Shown here in pieces: positions 8,752 to 17,254 of a DNA stretch of 35,823 nt. Below the pieces are notes generated by a model, which was not told the origin of the DNA, searched no databases, and saw nothing but the letters and a program-made list of their open reading frames with translations. This stretch comes from an uncultured Opitutia bacterium. GTDB taxonomy: Bacteria; Verrucomicrobiota; Verrucomicrobiia; Opitutales; Opitutaceae. Both the position numbers and the translations under genes were made by a program. The stretch covers positions 1 through 35,823 of the forward strand of contig CAIJFT010000055.1 in assembly GCA_903820035.1 (NCBI GenBank). The letters are read 5' to 3'. The first letter of the stretch is position 1. The number at the start of each line of letters is the position of its first letter.

Positions 8752-8768
8752 TGTTCAAGTGTGAATGT
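8752..8768. promoter_or_regulatory. Candidate operator A2 in the divergent DUF1080/dehydrogenase promoter
   Basis: TGTTCAAGTGTGAATGT: read on the minus strand it contains TTCACACTTGAACA, identical over 14 bases to operator A1 at 1860-1873. A further half-site-like stretch, GTTAATGAACG, follows at 8767-8777. The element reaches over the ATG at 8765, so bound repressor could also block the start region of the dehydrogenase gene. Confidence 0.65.
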
Positions 8769-11743
8769 TAATGAACGTTTGTGATCATCTGCGCCTTGGG
8801 CGTGGTTTGGCGCGGTGGGGATTCTGCGGGATCCTCGCCTGTTCGGCCGGTTTGGGTCTCGGCGCGGCGGAGAAGATTCCGGCGCGCAGTCCGGAAGAGG
8901 CGCTAAGGTCGTTTCAAGTCGAGCCCGGCCTCCGCGTCGAGCTCGTTGCCGCCGAGCCGCTCGTGGTCGGGCCCGTGGCATTCGCCTTCGACGAGCGCCG
9001 CCGGCTCTACGTGGTGGAGGGGCGCGGCTATCCGGATCCGGTCGACGGTTCCACGGCTCCGGCCGAGGGTCGGATCGCGCTGCTTGAGGACCGCGACGGC
9101 GACGGCCGCTATGAGACCCGGACGGAGTTCGCCACCGGTCTGAGTTATCCCAATGGCATTTTGCCCTGGCAGGGCGGGGTGTTTGTGACGTGCGCGCCGG
9201 ATGTGTACTATTTGAAGGACACCAACGGCGACGGTATCGCTGACGAGAAGCGCGTTGTGCTCACCGGTTTCAATAAAAGCCGCACCGCGCAGATCCGTGT
9301 CAGCCATCCCACGCTCGGTCTCGACGGCAAGATTTACCTCACGAGCGGATTGAACGGCGGCACGGTCACGATCCCGAGCCGGCCGGATGTACCCGCAGTG
9401 TCGTTCGCGACGTCGGACAGCCGCTTTGACCCCCGCACGCTGGACTTTGAACTGACGGGCGGCCGAGCCCAGTTCGGCCTGTCTTTCGACGGCTTTGGCC
9501 GGAAGTTCATTGTGGCGAACCGCCACCCGGTGATGCAGGTCGTGCTCGAGCCCTGGTACCTGAAGCGCAACCCGCATCTCGCATTTGCGGACATGGTGCA
9601 GAATGTGTCCAAGGTCGAGTCCGAGGGCAAAGTATGGCCGATCAGCCGGGCTAGCGTTTCGGCGGACTTCATCCCTTCGCTCATGAGTAAGCCGCACGCC
9701 GGGACATTTACGTCTGCCTGCGCCACGGTTGTCTACGGTGGCACCGCTCTAGGGGCCGACCACACGGGCAACGTGTTCATTTGCGAGCCGGCGCAGAATC
9801 TCGTGCAACGGCAGGCCCTGCTGGCCGAAGGCGCTTCGTTCCGTTCGGACGTCGTGAACGGCGGACGTGAATTCCTCGCGTCGACGGATGTCTGGTTTCG
9901 TCCGGTGTTTCTCGGCGAGGGTCCGGACGGCGCTTTGTATGTCGCCGACATGTATCGCCGCGAGATCGACCACCCGAGCTACGTGCCCGAAGAGTCCCGC
10001 GGCAAACTCGACTTTGTCAGCGGCAAAGACCGCGGTCGGATTTATCGCATCGTCAGGGAGAATGCTCCGGTCCGCGCCAAGCCGCCCGGTACGACCACGC
10101 CCGAGCTCGTGCGTAGCCTCGACGCCCCCGAGGGTTGGTGGCGGGAGCTGGCGCAGCGTCTCCTGGTGGAACGCGCCGAGGTTTCGGCTGTGCCGGCGAT
10201 CGAAAAGATCGCCGCGACCGGTTCATCACCCGAAGGGCGGACCCGCGCGCTTTGGACGCTGCAGGGGCTCGGCCAACTGCAGCCGAAGTACGTGCTGGGC
10301 GCGCTCAAGGATCCGTCGCCCGGTGTACGCGAACAGGGGGTACGGCTCGGGGCTGAGTTGATGACCGGCAACCCGGAAATCGCCGCGGCCTTGCTCGCCG
10401 TGGCGGCAGATGAAAATGCGCGCGTGCGGTTTTGTGCGGCGCTGGCGCTTGGTTCGTGGAGCGATCCGCGGGCCGTCGCGCCTCTGGCGGCGATCGCGGC
10501 GCGCGACGGTGCGGACCGGTGGACACGCGCGGCGGTCTTGAGCGGCATTGGTTCACGGCTCGATGCCTTTCGCGCCGCGTTTGTCCGTTGGCAGGACGAG
10601 CCGACGCCGGCGGTGGCGGCGGTGATGGAGGACCTTGGTCGGATGCTCGGCACCGGGGCCTCGCTCGCGGCGAACGGCGAGTTTCTGAAACTGGCGCTGC
10701 AAAGCAGTCCGCAAACCCCGTGGCGACTTCCCGCGGTGCTCGGGTTGGCCGAGGGCCTGCGGACGCGGGCTGAGTTTCGCGGCAAGGCCGCGGATGTGCC
10801 GTTGGTCGCGGCTTTGGGCAAGGAGCCGGGAGCGTCGCGGCAGGTGCTGGCCGATTACTTCCAATGGGCGGCCGGGCTTGCGCTCGACGAACGCACGCCG
10901 GTGACCGTGCGCAGCCCGGCCGTCGCGCTGCTCGGCTACGCGGAGTTTGCGCGCGGCGTCGCCCGACTCGGTCCGTTGCTCGATGCGCGGCAACCCGCGG
11001 AGTTGCAGTTGCAGGTCGTGCGGGCGCTGGAGCGGGTGGGTGATCCGCGCGGCGGCGATCTGCTCGTGCAGGCGCAGTACTGGAACCGATACACGCCGCA
11101 GATTCGCGAGGCGGTAATCGCCGCGCTCACCTCGAAGCCGGCGCTGATCAAGGTGCTGTTCGCGGCGATCAAGCGGGGTGACATCAAGGCCCCGGAAATC
11201 TCTTCGATCCGGCGCGGCCAGTTGCAGAAGCACGCCAACTCCGATCTGGCCAAGGAGGCGAAGGAGCTTTTCCAGACGCTCGAGGCCGGCGACCGCATGG
11301 CCGTCTACCGTTCGTTGCGCGACCTCGTTCAGGGCCCGGCGGATGCCGTGGCTGGAGCGCCGGTCTTTGTCCGCGCTTGCTCCGCCTGCCACACCCATAA
11401 GGGGGCCGGCGGCAAGGTCGGTCCCGACCTCACCGGGGTGCGTAACCAACCCGCGGATGCGCTGCTGCTGCATATTCTCGTGCCGAACTATGAGGTCGCT
11501 CCCGCGTACCAAACGTTGACGGTGGTCACGCAGGACGGCCGGACGATTTCCGGTTGGCTGGCGGCGGAGTCAGACAGCAGTTTGCAACTCCGCACCGCGG
11601 CCGGCACGGAGGAGACGGTGCTGCGCAAAAATGTCGCATCGCTGGCGGCGTCGGGGCTATCGCTCATGCCCGACGGCTTGGAGCAGACGATGACGAAGGC
11701 CGAACTCGCGAATCTCGTGGCGTTTTTGAAGAGTGAAAACTGA
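8765..11743 (+). CDS. PVC-type membrane-bound dehydrogenase with HEAT repeats and C-terminal cytochrome c
   Basis: Large exported redox enzyme typical of Planctomycetes and Verrucomicrobia. The 992-residue product has a signal-like segment (RWGFCGILACSAGLGLGAA, about 18-36), an N-terminal beta-propeller of the PVC-type dehydrogenase family (about 45-440; VVEGRGYP, LEDRDGDGRYE, LKDTNGDGIADEK, DGALYVADMYRREIDHP), a central HEAT-like helical region (about 460-830; repeats such as RVRFCAALALGSWSDPRAVAPLAAIA), and a C-terminal cytochrome c domain with one heme site CSACH (872-876) followed by GKVGPDLTG and a candidate axial Met in SLMPDGLEQTM. It probably passes electrons from a sugar or alcohol to the respiratory chain; the substrate is unknown. 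ATG codons at 8765 and 8771 are both possible, and a shared operator overlaps them. The downstream DeoR regulator begins at or just after its stop. Confidence 0.88.
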   Translation: MLMNVCDHLRLGRGLARWGFCGILACSAGLGLGAAEKIPARSPEEALRSFQVEPGLRVELVAAEPLVVGPVAFAFDERRRLYVVEGRGYPDPVDGSTAPAEGRIALLEDRDGDGRYETRTEFATGLSYPNGILPWQGGVFVTCAPDVYYLKDTNGDGIADEKRVVLTGFNKSRTAQIRVSHPTLGLDGKIYLTSGLNGGTVTIPSRPDVPAVSFATSDSRFDPRTLDFELTGGRAQFGLSFDGFGRKFIVANRHPVMQVVLEPWYLKRNPHLAFADMVQNVSKVESEGKVWPISRASVSADFIPSLMSKPHAGTFTSACATVVYGGTALGADHTGNVFICEPAQNLVQRQALLAEGASFRSDVVNGGREFLASTDVWFRPVFLGEGPDGALYVADMYRREIDHPSYVPEESRGKLDFVSGKDRGRIYRIVRENAPVRAKPPGTTTPELVRSLDAPEGWWRELAQRLLVERAEVSAVPAIEKIAATGSSPEGRTRALWTLQGLGQLQPKYVLGALKDPSPGVREQGVRLGAELMTGNPEIAAALLAVAADENARVRFCAALALGSWSDPRAVAPLAAIAARDGADRWTRAAVLSGIGSRLDAFRAAFVRWQDEPTPAVAAVMEDLGRMLGTGASLAANGEFLKLALQSSPQTPWRLPAVLGLAEGLRTRAEFRGKAADVPLVAALGKEPGASRQVLADYFQWAAGLALDERTPVTVRSPAVALLGYAEFARGVARLGPLLDARQPAELQLQVVRALERVGDPRGGDLLVQAQYWNRYTPQIREAVIAALTSKPALIKVLFAAIKRGDIKAPEISSIRRGQLQKHANSDLAKEAKELFQTLEAGDRMAVYRSLRDLVQGPADAVAGAPVFVRACSACHTHKGAGGKVGPDLTGVRNQPADALLLHILVPNYEVAPAYQTLTVVTQDGRTISGWLAAESDSSLQLRTAAGTEETVLRKNVASLAASGLSLMPDGLEQTMTKAELANLVAFLKSEN

Positions 11744-11768
11744 CGCCATCCGGGGAAAAGTCCCGGCG

Positions 11769-12536
11769 ATGTTTGCCGAAGAACGGCAGCGTGCGATCGA
11801 ATCGCTTCTCCGCCAGGAGGGTCGCCTAATGGTCGGCGAGTTGGCGCGTCGGCTTGGGGCGTCGGGCATTACGGTGCGCCGCGACCTGCGTGCGCTCGAG
11901 GCGGCCGGCAAGGTGGTGCGCGCCCATGGCGGTGCGCTCCACCCGGAGTTTCTTGATCACGAGCACGGTTTCGCCCGTAAGTCGGTCGAGGCCGCGGACG
12001 CCAAGCTCGCAATCGCGCGGGCCGTCGCGAAGGAATTGCCCGATCGCGGGCAGGTGTTCATCGATGCCGGCACGACCTGTCTGGAGGTCGGGCGACACAT
12101 CCTCGACCGCCGCCGGCTCACGATCGTAACCAATTCAATCCCGCTCCTGCAACTCGCCGGCGCAGCCAAGGCCCGGGTGGTTTCAGTCGGCGGTGATGTC
12201 CGCGGGGTCAGCCTCGCCCTCGTCGGCGGGTTGGCGCTTAATTGGATGAACGGACTCCGCTTCGATGTCGCTGTGCTCTCGGCTTCCGGGCTCGACGCTG
12301 CGGACGGTCCGTCGACCACCGAACTGTCCGAGGCCGGCGTCAAGCAGGCCGCGTGCGGTCGCTCGCGCCGGAAGATACTCGTGTCGCATGCGGCGAAGTG
12401 GAACCAGCCGGCGGCCGTGGCCTTCGCGGGTTGGGGAGACTTCGATCTGTTTGTGACCGACGCCAAGCTCAGTGCGAACGATCAAGCTCGACTCCGCCGC
12501 CTCGGCGTGACGCTGAAGTTGGTGTCAGCGAATTGA
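11769..12536 (+). CDS. DeoR-family transcriptional regulator
   Basis: Sugar-phosphate-responsive repressor of the DeoR/GlpR family. The 255-residue form from ATG 11769 starts in the family style (MFAEERQRAIESLLRQEGRLMV), has a winged helix-turn-helix at about 20-55 (VGELARRLGASGITVRRDLRALEAAGKVVRAHGGA) and a DeoRC sensor domain with DAGTT (99-103), the phosphate-binding loop, then VTNSIP and VGGDVRG. A GTG at 11733 overlaps the end of the dehydrogenase gene and would add 12 residues; the ATG matches family length better. Location right behind the dehydrogenase makes it a candidate regulator of the A1/A2 palindromes (inference; DeoR sites vary widely). The next gene, a PfkB kinase, is co-directional, which is a common DeoR partnership. 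Confidence 0.9.
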   Translation: MFAEERQRAIESLLRQEGRLMVGELARRLGASGITVRRDLRALEAAGKVVRAHGGALHPEFLDHEHGFARKSVEAADAKLAIARAVAKELPDRGQVFIDAGTTCLEVGRHILDRRRLTIVTNSIPLLQLAGAAKARVVSVGGDVRGVSLALVGGLALNWMNGLRFDVAVLSASGLDAADGPSTTELSEAGVKQAACGRSRRKILVSHAAKWNQPAAVAFAGWGDFDLFVTDAKLSANDQARLRRLGVTLKLVSAN

Positions 12537-12599
12537 AGCGGCACCGCCAGATTCGACTCCAAGGTGCGGACTTTTCGCTCTCAGGTATATGGGTCATCA

Positions 12600-12618
12600 C
12601 GGCCCGGAATTTGGGCCG
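12600..12618. other. Inverted repeat between DeoR gene and sugar kinase gene
   Basis: CGGCCCGGAATTTGGGCCG forms a six-base stem around GAATTT-type loop sequence. It lies 64 bases past the DeoR stop and 96 bases before the kinase start. It may be a weak terminator or an operator for the kinase; there is no T-run and no second copy. Confidence 0.35.
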
Positions 12619-12713
12619 GCGGTAATACCCCGGAGTAGCCGGCCGAGTGGTTTTGGATCCAGCCCGTTCCGTTTTTCCTCCCAACCCTTGCCGCTCTCAT
12701 TTCCCATCGACGT

Positions 12714-13748
12714 ATGCCCGAACCGTTGAACACCCGCGCCGGCATCATCGCCGCCGGCAACTGGATCGTAGACCACGTCAAGGTCATCGACCGCTGGCCG
12801 TCGCAAGACTCGCTCGCGAATATCCTGCGCCAGCATGCCAGCAACGGCGGCTCGGCCTACAACGTACTCAAGGACCTCGCTCGCATGGGAGCGCCGTTTC
12901 CACTCGAGGCGGTCGGTTTGGTGGGCGACGACGAGGGCGGTCGGTTTATCCGCGAGGACTGTACGCGGCACCGGATCGATGTGACGCGGTTGCGCCGGAC
13001 GCCCGCGGCGCCGACGTCGTATACCGACGTAATGACGGAGCAGGCCAGCGGACGGCGGACTTTTTTCCACTGCCGCGGGGCAAACGCCGAGCTGGCACCG
13101 GAGCACTTCGATTTCGACGGCAGCCGCGCGCGGATTTTCCATTTGGGTTATTTGCTCCTGCTCGACGGTTTGGATGCGCCGGGTGCGAGCGGGACCGCGG
13201 CGGCGGACGTCCTTCGCACCGCGCAGGCGGCCGGGCTTAAGACTTCGGCTGACCTGGTGAGCGAGATCAGTGCGCGGGTGGCGGGGATCGTGCGGCCCGC
13301 GTTGCCGCACCTCGACTATCTTTTTCTCAATGAGCTCGAGCTTACGCAGGTGACCGGAATCGAGACCGTTTGTGAGGGGGCGGTTGTTCCGGAGTTGGTG
13401 GCCCGGGCGGCGGTGCAGGTGGCGGGCGGCGGCGTGCGCGAGTGGGTGTTCGTGCATTTTCCGGCGGCGGTGTTGGCTTGCAACGCCCACGGCGAAACCC
13501 ACTGGCAGCCCGCCTTGCAGTTGCCGGCGGGCTACGTGCAGGGTGCAGTGGGTGCGGGTGATGCGCTCGCGAGCGGCGTGCTTTATGCTTTGCACGAGGG
13601 TCTTCCGGTGGCGGAGGCGCTGACTCTGGGCGTATGTACCGCGGCGGCGTCGCTGGCCCATCCGACCTGCTCGGAGGGTGTGCGACCCGCGCTGGAGTGC
13701 CTCGCTTTGGCGGATCAGTTTGGCTACCAGCCTTTCGTCTCGCCCTGA
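12714..13748 (+). CDS. PfkB-family carbohydrate kinase
   Basis: ATP-dependent cytoplasmic sugar (or nucleoside) kinase of the ribokinase/PfkB fold, 344 residues. The N-terminal signature is seen in NGGSAYNVLKDLARMG and VGLVGDDEGGRFI, and the C-terminal signature in GAVGAGDALASGVLYALHEG, where D283 is the expected catalytic base and the preceding glycines the anion hole. The lid strand TSYTDVMTEQASGRRTFFHCRGAN is typical of the family. Sugar specificity cannot be read. It lies between a DeoR regulator and a DegT-type aminotransferase on the same strand and probably forms a transcript with the latter (34-base gap). Start ATG at 12714 has no Shine-Dalgarno sequence, as elsewhere here. Confidence 0.9.
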   Translation: MPEPLNTRAGIIAAGNWIVDHVKVIDRWPSQDSLANILRQHASNGGSAYNVLKDLARMGAPFPLEAVGLVGDDEGGRFIREDCTRHRIDVTRLRRTPAAPTSYTDVMTEQASGRRTFFHCRGANAELAPEHFDFDGSRARIFHLGYLLLLDGLDAPGASGTAAADVLRTAQAAGLKTSADLVSEISARVAGIVRPALPHLDYLFLNELELTQVTGIETVCEGAVVPELVARAAVQVAGGGVREWVFVHFPAAVLACNAHGETHWQPALQLPAGYVQGAVGAGDALASGVLYALHEGLPVAEALTLGVCTAAASLAHPTCSEGVRPALECLALADQFGYQPFVSP

Positions 13749-13782
13749 ACCTTGGTCCGAATCCGCCGTCATCTTCCCGCCT

Positions 13783-15129
13783 ATGCCCTCAAAACTTACT
13801 CGGAGAAAATTTCTGCAGGCCAATTCGGTGGCGCTCCTCGTGGCGCAGTTGCCTATCACGGCACGTGGCGCCGACGACGCGACGAAGGCTCCGGTGGCTA
13901 AGACCGCGACGGCAAAGACGGTGCAAAGCAAACCCGGTAAATGGGTGCGTTGGGACGAGCGTGAAAAACAGCAGGTTACCGCGGCGGTGGAGCAGCCGTC
14001 CTTGTTTTACTGGCAGGGCAAGGGCCCCAATCATCAGACGGCTTTGTTCATCGAGCGCTTCAAGGAGTTTAATCCCTGCAAGCATGTGGTAACGTGTTCT
14101 TCGGGTACGGCGGCGGTGCACATCGCGGTGGCGGCGGCGGGGATCGGTCCTGGAGACGAGGTGATTACGACACCGATCTCCGACATCGGTTCTATTTCAG
14201 GAATCCTGTTTCAACAGGGCGTGCCGGTGTTCGCGGATCTCGGCGCGTCGACCTACAACCTCGATCCGAAGGCGGTGGAGCGGGCGATAACGTCGAAAAC
14301 GAAGGCGATCGTGGCGGTTCATCTGGCCGGGACCCCGTGTGATCTCGGCGCGCTCAAGGCCATTGCGGACCGGCACCAGCTGGTGTTGATCGAGGATTGT
14401 GCGCAGGCGTGGGGCGCGCGTTACCAGGGCAAGCCGGTCGGTTCGCTCGGTCACATCGCGTGCTACTCGCTGATGAACTCGAAACACATCGGCACCGGTG
14501 ATGGCGGGGTGGTGGCGTCAAGTGATCCGAGGTTCGGCCCGGCGTTGCTGAAATTTGCCGACAAGGGCAACGATCGCACCGATCCTGCGTATACGTGGGA
14601 CAAGACCGCAGTCCTGGCGACGAACTACCGGATGAGCGAGCTGCAGGCCGCGTTCGGCGCAGTGCAGCTGCAGCGGCTCGAGGGCATCGCGGCCAAGCGG
14701 GCGGCGCTCGGGCGGATTTTTATCGAGGGGATTTCCGGTGTGTCCGGTGTACTGCCGCCGGCGCTACCCGCGACGGATCGCGGCACCTTTTGGTTTTTCT
14801 ACCTCCGGCTGCAGTTGGACCGGTTGCGCTGCTCTCGCCTGCAATTTGTCGAGGCCCTGCGCGCGGAAGGTGCGGCGTGCAGTGCGGGGTACATTCCTGT
14901 GCCGCTTTACCGGCTCCCGTATTTCCAGCAGCACGCGTTTTTCGGAGGGCGGTGGCCGGTCAAGGAGCTCGGGCTAACCACCATGGACTACACCGGGGTA
15001 AGGTGTGCGGAGGCCGAGGCTATCCTCTCGACCGGCGTCAATTGTCCGCTCAACGAGTCGATGGACGAGACGTTGATTCGTGAGACCGCGGCGGCGGTGC
15101 GCAAGGTGGCGGCGCGGTTTGCCGTTTAG
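13783..15129 (+). CDS. DegT/DnrJ/EryC1-family PLP aminotransferase with Tat signal
   Basis: PLP-dependent sugar aminotransferase fold, 448 residues. The catalytic core is intact: CSSGTAAVHIAVAAAGIGPGDEVITTP (cofactor site), EDCAQAWGARYQGKPVGSLG (PLP ring aspartate), and YSLMNSKHIGTGDGGVV with the Schiff-base lysine K234. The unusual part is the N-terminus: MPSKLTRRKFLQANSVALLVAQLPITARGADD matches a twin-arginine signal (R7 R8, TRRKFLQ, hydrophobic stretch, A-x-G-A cleavage), implying folded, cofactor-loaded export to the periplasm. An open frame continues upstream to 13678, but ATG 13783 places the Tat motif at the very start. Family members usually act on nucleotide-keto-sugars in the cytoplasm; a periplasmic version might act on oxidised sugars made by exported dehydrogenases (inference). 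Confidence 0.88.
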   Translation: MPSKLTRRKFLQANSVALLVAQLPITARGADDATKAPVAKTATAKTVQSKPGKWVRWDEREKQQVTAAVEQPSLFYWQGKGPNHQTALFIERFKEFNPCKHVVTCSSGTAAVHIAVAAAGIGPGDEVITTPISDIGSISGILFQQGVPVFADLGASTYNLDPKAVERAITSKTKAIVAVHLAGTPCDLGALKAIADRHQLVLIEDCAQAWGARYQGKPVGSLGHIACYSLMNSKHIGTGDGGVVASSDPRFGPALLKFADKGNDRTDPAYTWDKTAVLATNYRMSELQAAFGAVQLQRLEGIAAKRAALGRIFIEGISGVSGVLPPALPATDRGTFWFFYLRLQLDRLRCSRLQFVEALRAEGAACSAGYIPVPLYRLPYFQQHAFFGGRWPVKELGLTTMDYTGVRCAEAEAILSTGVNCPLNESMDETLIRETAAAVRKVAARFAV

Positions 15130-15210
15130 CTTCGCCCTTGGTTTGGTCGCAAACGATCTGCGGCCGGTATGGCCGTACGCCAACCTGACCGCCGTCAGCG
15201 GTGGACGGCA

Positions 15211-16653
15211 CTAGAAATTCAGTTGGGCCGTGTAAGTCGAGCGTTCCGCGGCGCTCTGCAGTTCCTTCCACTTGGTGACTTTGTAGCCGCCGCCACCGAT
15301 CTGGCCGAGTGATTCGTCGTAGTGGAAATTAACGCCGCCAAGGAGGGTCATGTCCTTACAGCAAAAGGCTCCCATAATGTTCGTGCCGGAGTCGAAATTG
15401 ATGGTGGCGTTCTCCGCGATGATGGACCCGTAAAATGTGCCGCCGCCCCGGGTGACGAAGGTTTGGCTCGTGGGATTTGTACCGTAGATGGCCGTGTTGA
15501 CCGGGGCCTTGTTTTGGAACCAGTTCGCACCGGAGTCGAAGTTGATGTTGCCGTTGGTGTAGACGGTAAAGGCACCGTTGTCGCCGGCGCTAGTGCCGTA
15601 CGTGAAAGTGGCCGCGGAGCTGGTGTAGATTGCATTCACGCCGTTGTGCGCTGTCATAATAAATACGACCGGCTGCTTGATGGTCATGGTCCCGGAGGAG
15701 TAGACGATGCCTATTCCAGAGGCGAATTTGTAGTAGTACTTTCCGTCCGAGGCGGCGACGTCGCCGAACCGCGGAAAACTGGCCGAGGCCGTAATGTTCG
15801 CACTGATGGTGTTTTCGGCACTGTGCGCCGGGATGATAATCGCCGGAAACGTGTAGGTGAACGCCTTGTTTTCGAGGCCTGTGTTCCAGCCGCTTCCGCC
15901 CACGACATTCGTCAAGTTCGATGTCCCGGCCTTCGTGATGGTGCCGCCACCGGTGCTGATCGTACCGTAGATCGTCGCGTCGTTGCCGACGTTCAGGGCG
16001 CCGTTGCCGGTGGACACCACTCCGATGGGGCCGGTGGCTTTGGCCAGGCCGGAGGCATAGGGGCTGTACGCGCCTGTGCTGGGATTGGTGGATGCCCAAC
16101 TGTCGACCTTCAGGTTGCTGTCGCCGCGCAGGGAATTCTTGGCGACGAGCCCGGCAAACATGTTGCGTCGAGCGAGGGTGACTTCGATGAATTTGCGAAT
16201 TGGCGCTACACCGTTGGGCAGACTGACGGAGGAGCTCGCGACGATAACCACCGTGCCGGTGAGATCAAAGTTGCGGACGTAGACCTTGACGTCGCCGGTG
16301 GTGTTCGGTCCGAGCGTGAAGCCCGAATAGGTGCACGTTGCAATGTGCGTCGTCGTATTGGTAGTCCAACCCTCGGCGGCCGGCCAGGAGCTGGTCAAGT
16401 TCAGGCCGTTTACCTGGTTCTGGTTCAGGCAGTAGAGCGCGCGCTCCAATCCGGTTTCCGCGAGATTCATCGCGGAGTTGGAGTAGAAGCTGCGCAGCGA
16501 GAGATTGAGCGACGTCGTGCTCAGCTTCAGGTAGCTCACGAGCGAGATGCCAATGATCGCGGAAAGTAGGAGGCAGACGATGAGGACGCTGCCGCGCTGA
16601 GCGCGATCACGTTGCGAACGCGGCTGGGGATGTGGGCCCTTGGCGAGGTTCAT
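15211..16653 (-). CDS. PilX-like pilus assembly protein (long pseudopilin-associated protein)
   Basis: Third gene of a minus-strand pseudopilin operon. The 480-residue product has a positively charged leader and one N-terminal membrane helix in PilX style (RAQRGSVLIVCLLLSAIIGISLVSYLKL, about 18-45), then NSAMNLAETGLERALYCLN, a recognised PilX-type segment. The remainder is a long Thr/Ser/Gly/Asn-rich beta region with repeated motifs (FDSGANW, FDSGTNIMG, GTISTGGGTI), suggestive of a beta-solenoid or adhesin-like exposed domain; polactin-like bacterial beta-helices look similar, but no family is claimed. The open frame extends to a TTG at 16719, overlapping the upstream gene; ATG 16653 starts 13 bases after that gene ends and is preferred. 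Probably cell-surface or secretion-pilus component. Confidence 0.78.
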   Translation of the reverse strand: MNLAKGPHPQPRSQRDRAQRGSVLIVCLLLSAIIGISLVSYLKLSTTSLNLSLRSFYSNSAMNLAETGLERALYCLNQNQVNGLNLTSSWPAAEGWTTNTTTHIATCTYSGFTLGPNTTGDVKVYVRNFDLTGTVVIVASSSVSLPNGVAPIRKFIEVTLARRNMFAGLVAKNSLRGDSNLKVDSWASTNPSTGAYSPYASGLAKATGPIGVVSTGNGALNVGNDATIYGTISTGGGTITKAGTSNLTNVVGGSGWNTGLENKAFTYTFPAIIIPAHSAENTISANITASASFPRFGDVAASDGKYYYKFASGIGIVYSSGTMTIKQPVVFIMTAHNGVNAIYTSSAATFTYGTSAGDNGAFTVYTNGNINFDSGANWFQNKAPVNTAIYGTNPTSQTFVTRGGGTFYGSIIAENATINFDSGTNIMGAFCCKDMTLLGGVNFHYDESLGQIGGGGYKVTKWKELQSAAERSTYTAQLNF

Positions 16654-16666
16654 GGTTGATTTCAGC

Positions 16667-17242
16667 CTACTTGTTTCGAAGCAGGTAGGTGGCGGAGACA
16701 ATATTATCGGTCGAGGCAACGAGGGTGTTGCGCGTGTTGCTGACGCGCAGCGTTAGCTCCAAGCGCTTGGTCGCCGTGTCACTTGTGGTGCTGTTGCCGA
16801 GGACGTCGAAGCGGGAAAAGGTGCACTGCGTGACGTTCTTGATGAGTATCACCGGATCGACCGTTGAGCTGGTGGTACCGGGCCGACGGTAAAAACAGTC
16901 ATCGTAGGTGGTGCCGTTCAATGTCGCCGATCCGTACGCATAGGTGACCATGTTGGCTGTCGCGGTGTAGTTGTCCGGCACCGTCAGGGTCACCGAGGTC
17001 GAGCTGTTGTAGACGGAGTCACTCGCCATCCGCACGTCCTGAGCGAATTCCTCCAATGTACGGCGGGACTCGGCTTCCATGCCGTTGTAGTAGAACAGGC
17101 GTTGGCTGTTGCGACCTAGGGCCAGAAAAGTGGAAAGCACACCGGCGATGACTATGGCGCCGAAGGTTCCTGCGATCATCACTTCCGAGAGCGTGAAGCC
17201 GCGAGACGTGCGGCGGGAGCAGCGCAGAGTGATGGCGTTCAT
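16667..17242 (-). CDS. PilW-like prepilin-type protein
   Basis: Minor pseudopilin of the type IV pilus/type II secretion class, 191 residues. The prepilin peptidase site is clear: RRTSRG followed by FTLSEVMIAGTFGAIVIAGVL, with glycine at -1, phenylalanine at +1 and glutamate at +5, then the hydrophobic assembly helix. The segment RTLEEFAQDVRMASD after the helix is usual in PilW-like proteins; the C-terminal part is a beta-rich head ending in DNIVSATYLLRNK. It is the middle gene of a three-gene operon (12-base gap upstream, 13-base gap downstream) and would be processed by a PilD-type peptidase encoded elsewhere. Confidence 0.82.
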   Translation of the reverse strand: MNAITLRCSRRTSRGFTLSEVMIAGTFGAIVIAGVLSTFLALGRNSQRLFYYNGMEAESRRTLEEFAQDVRMASDSVYNSSTSVTLTVPDNYTATANMVTYAYGSATLNGTTYDDCFYRRPGTTSSTVDPVILIKNVTQCTFSRFDVLGNSTTSDTATKRLELTLRVSNTRNTLVASTDNIVSATYLLRNK

Positions 17243-17254
17243 GGCGGAGGCGGC

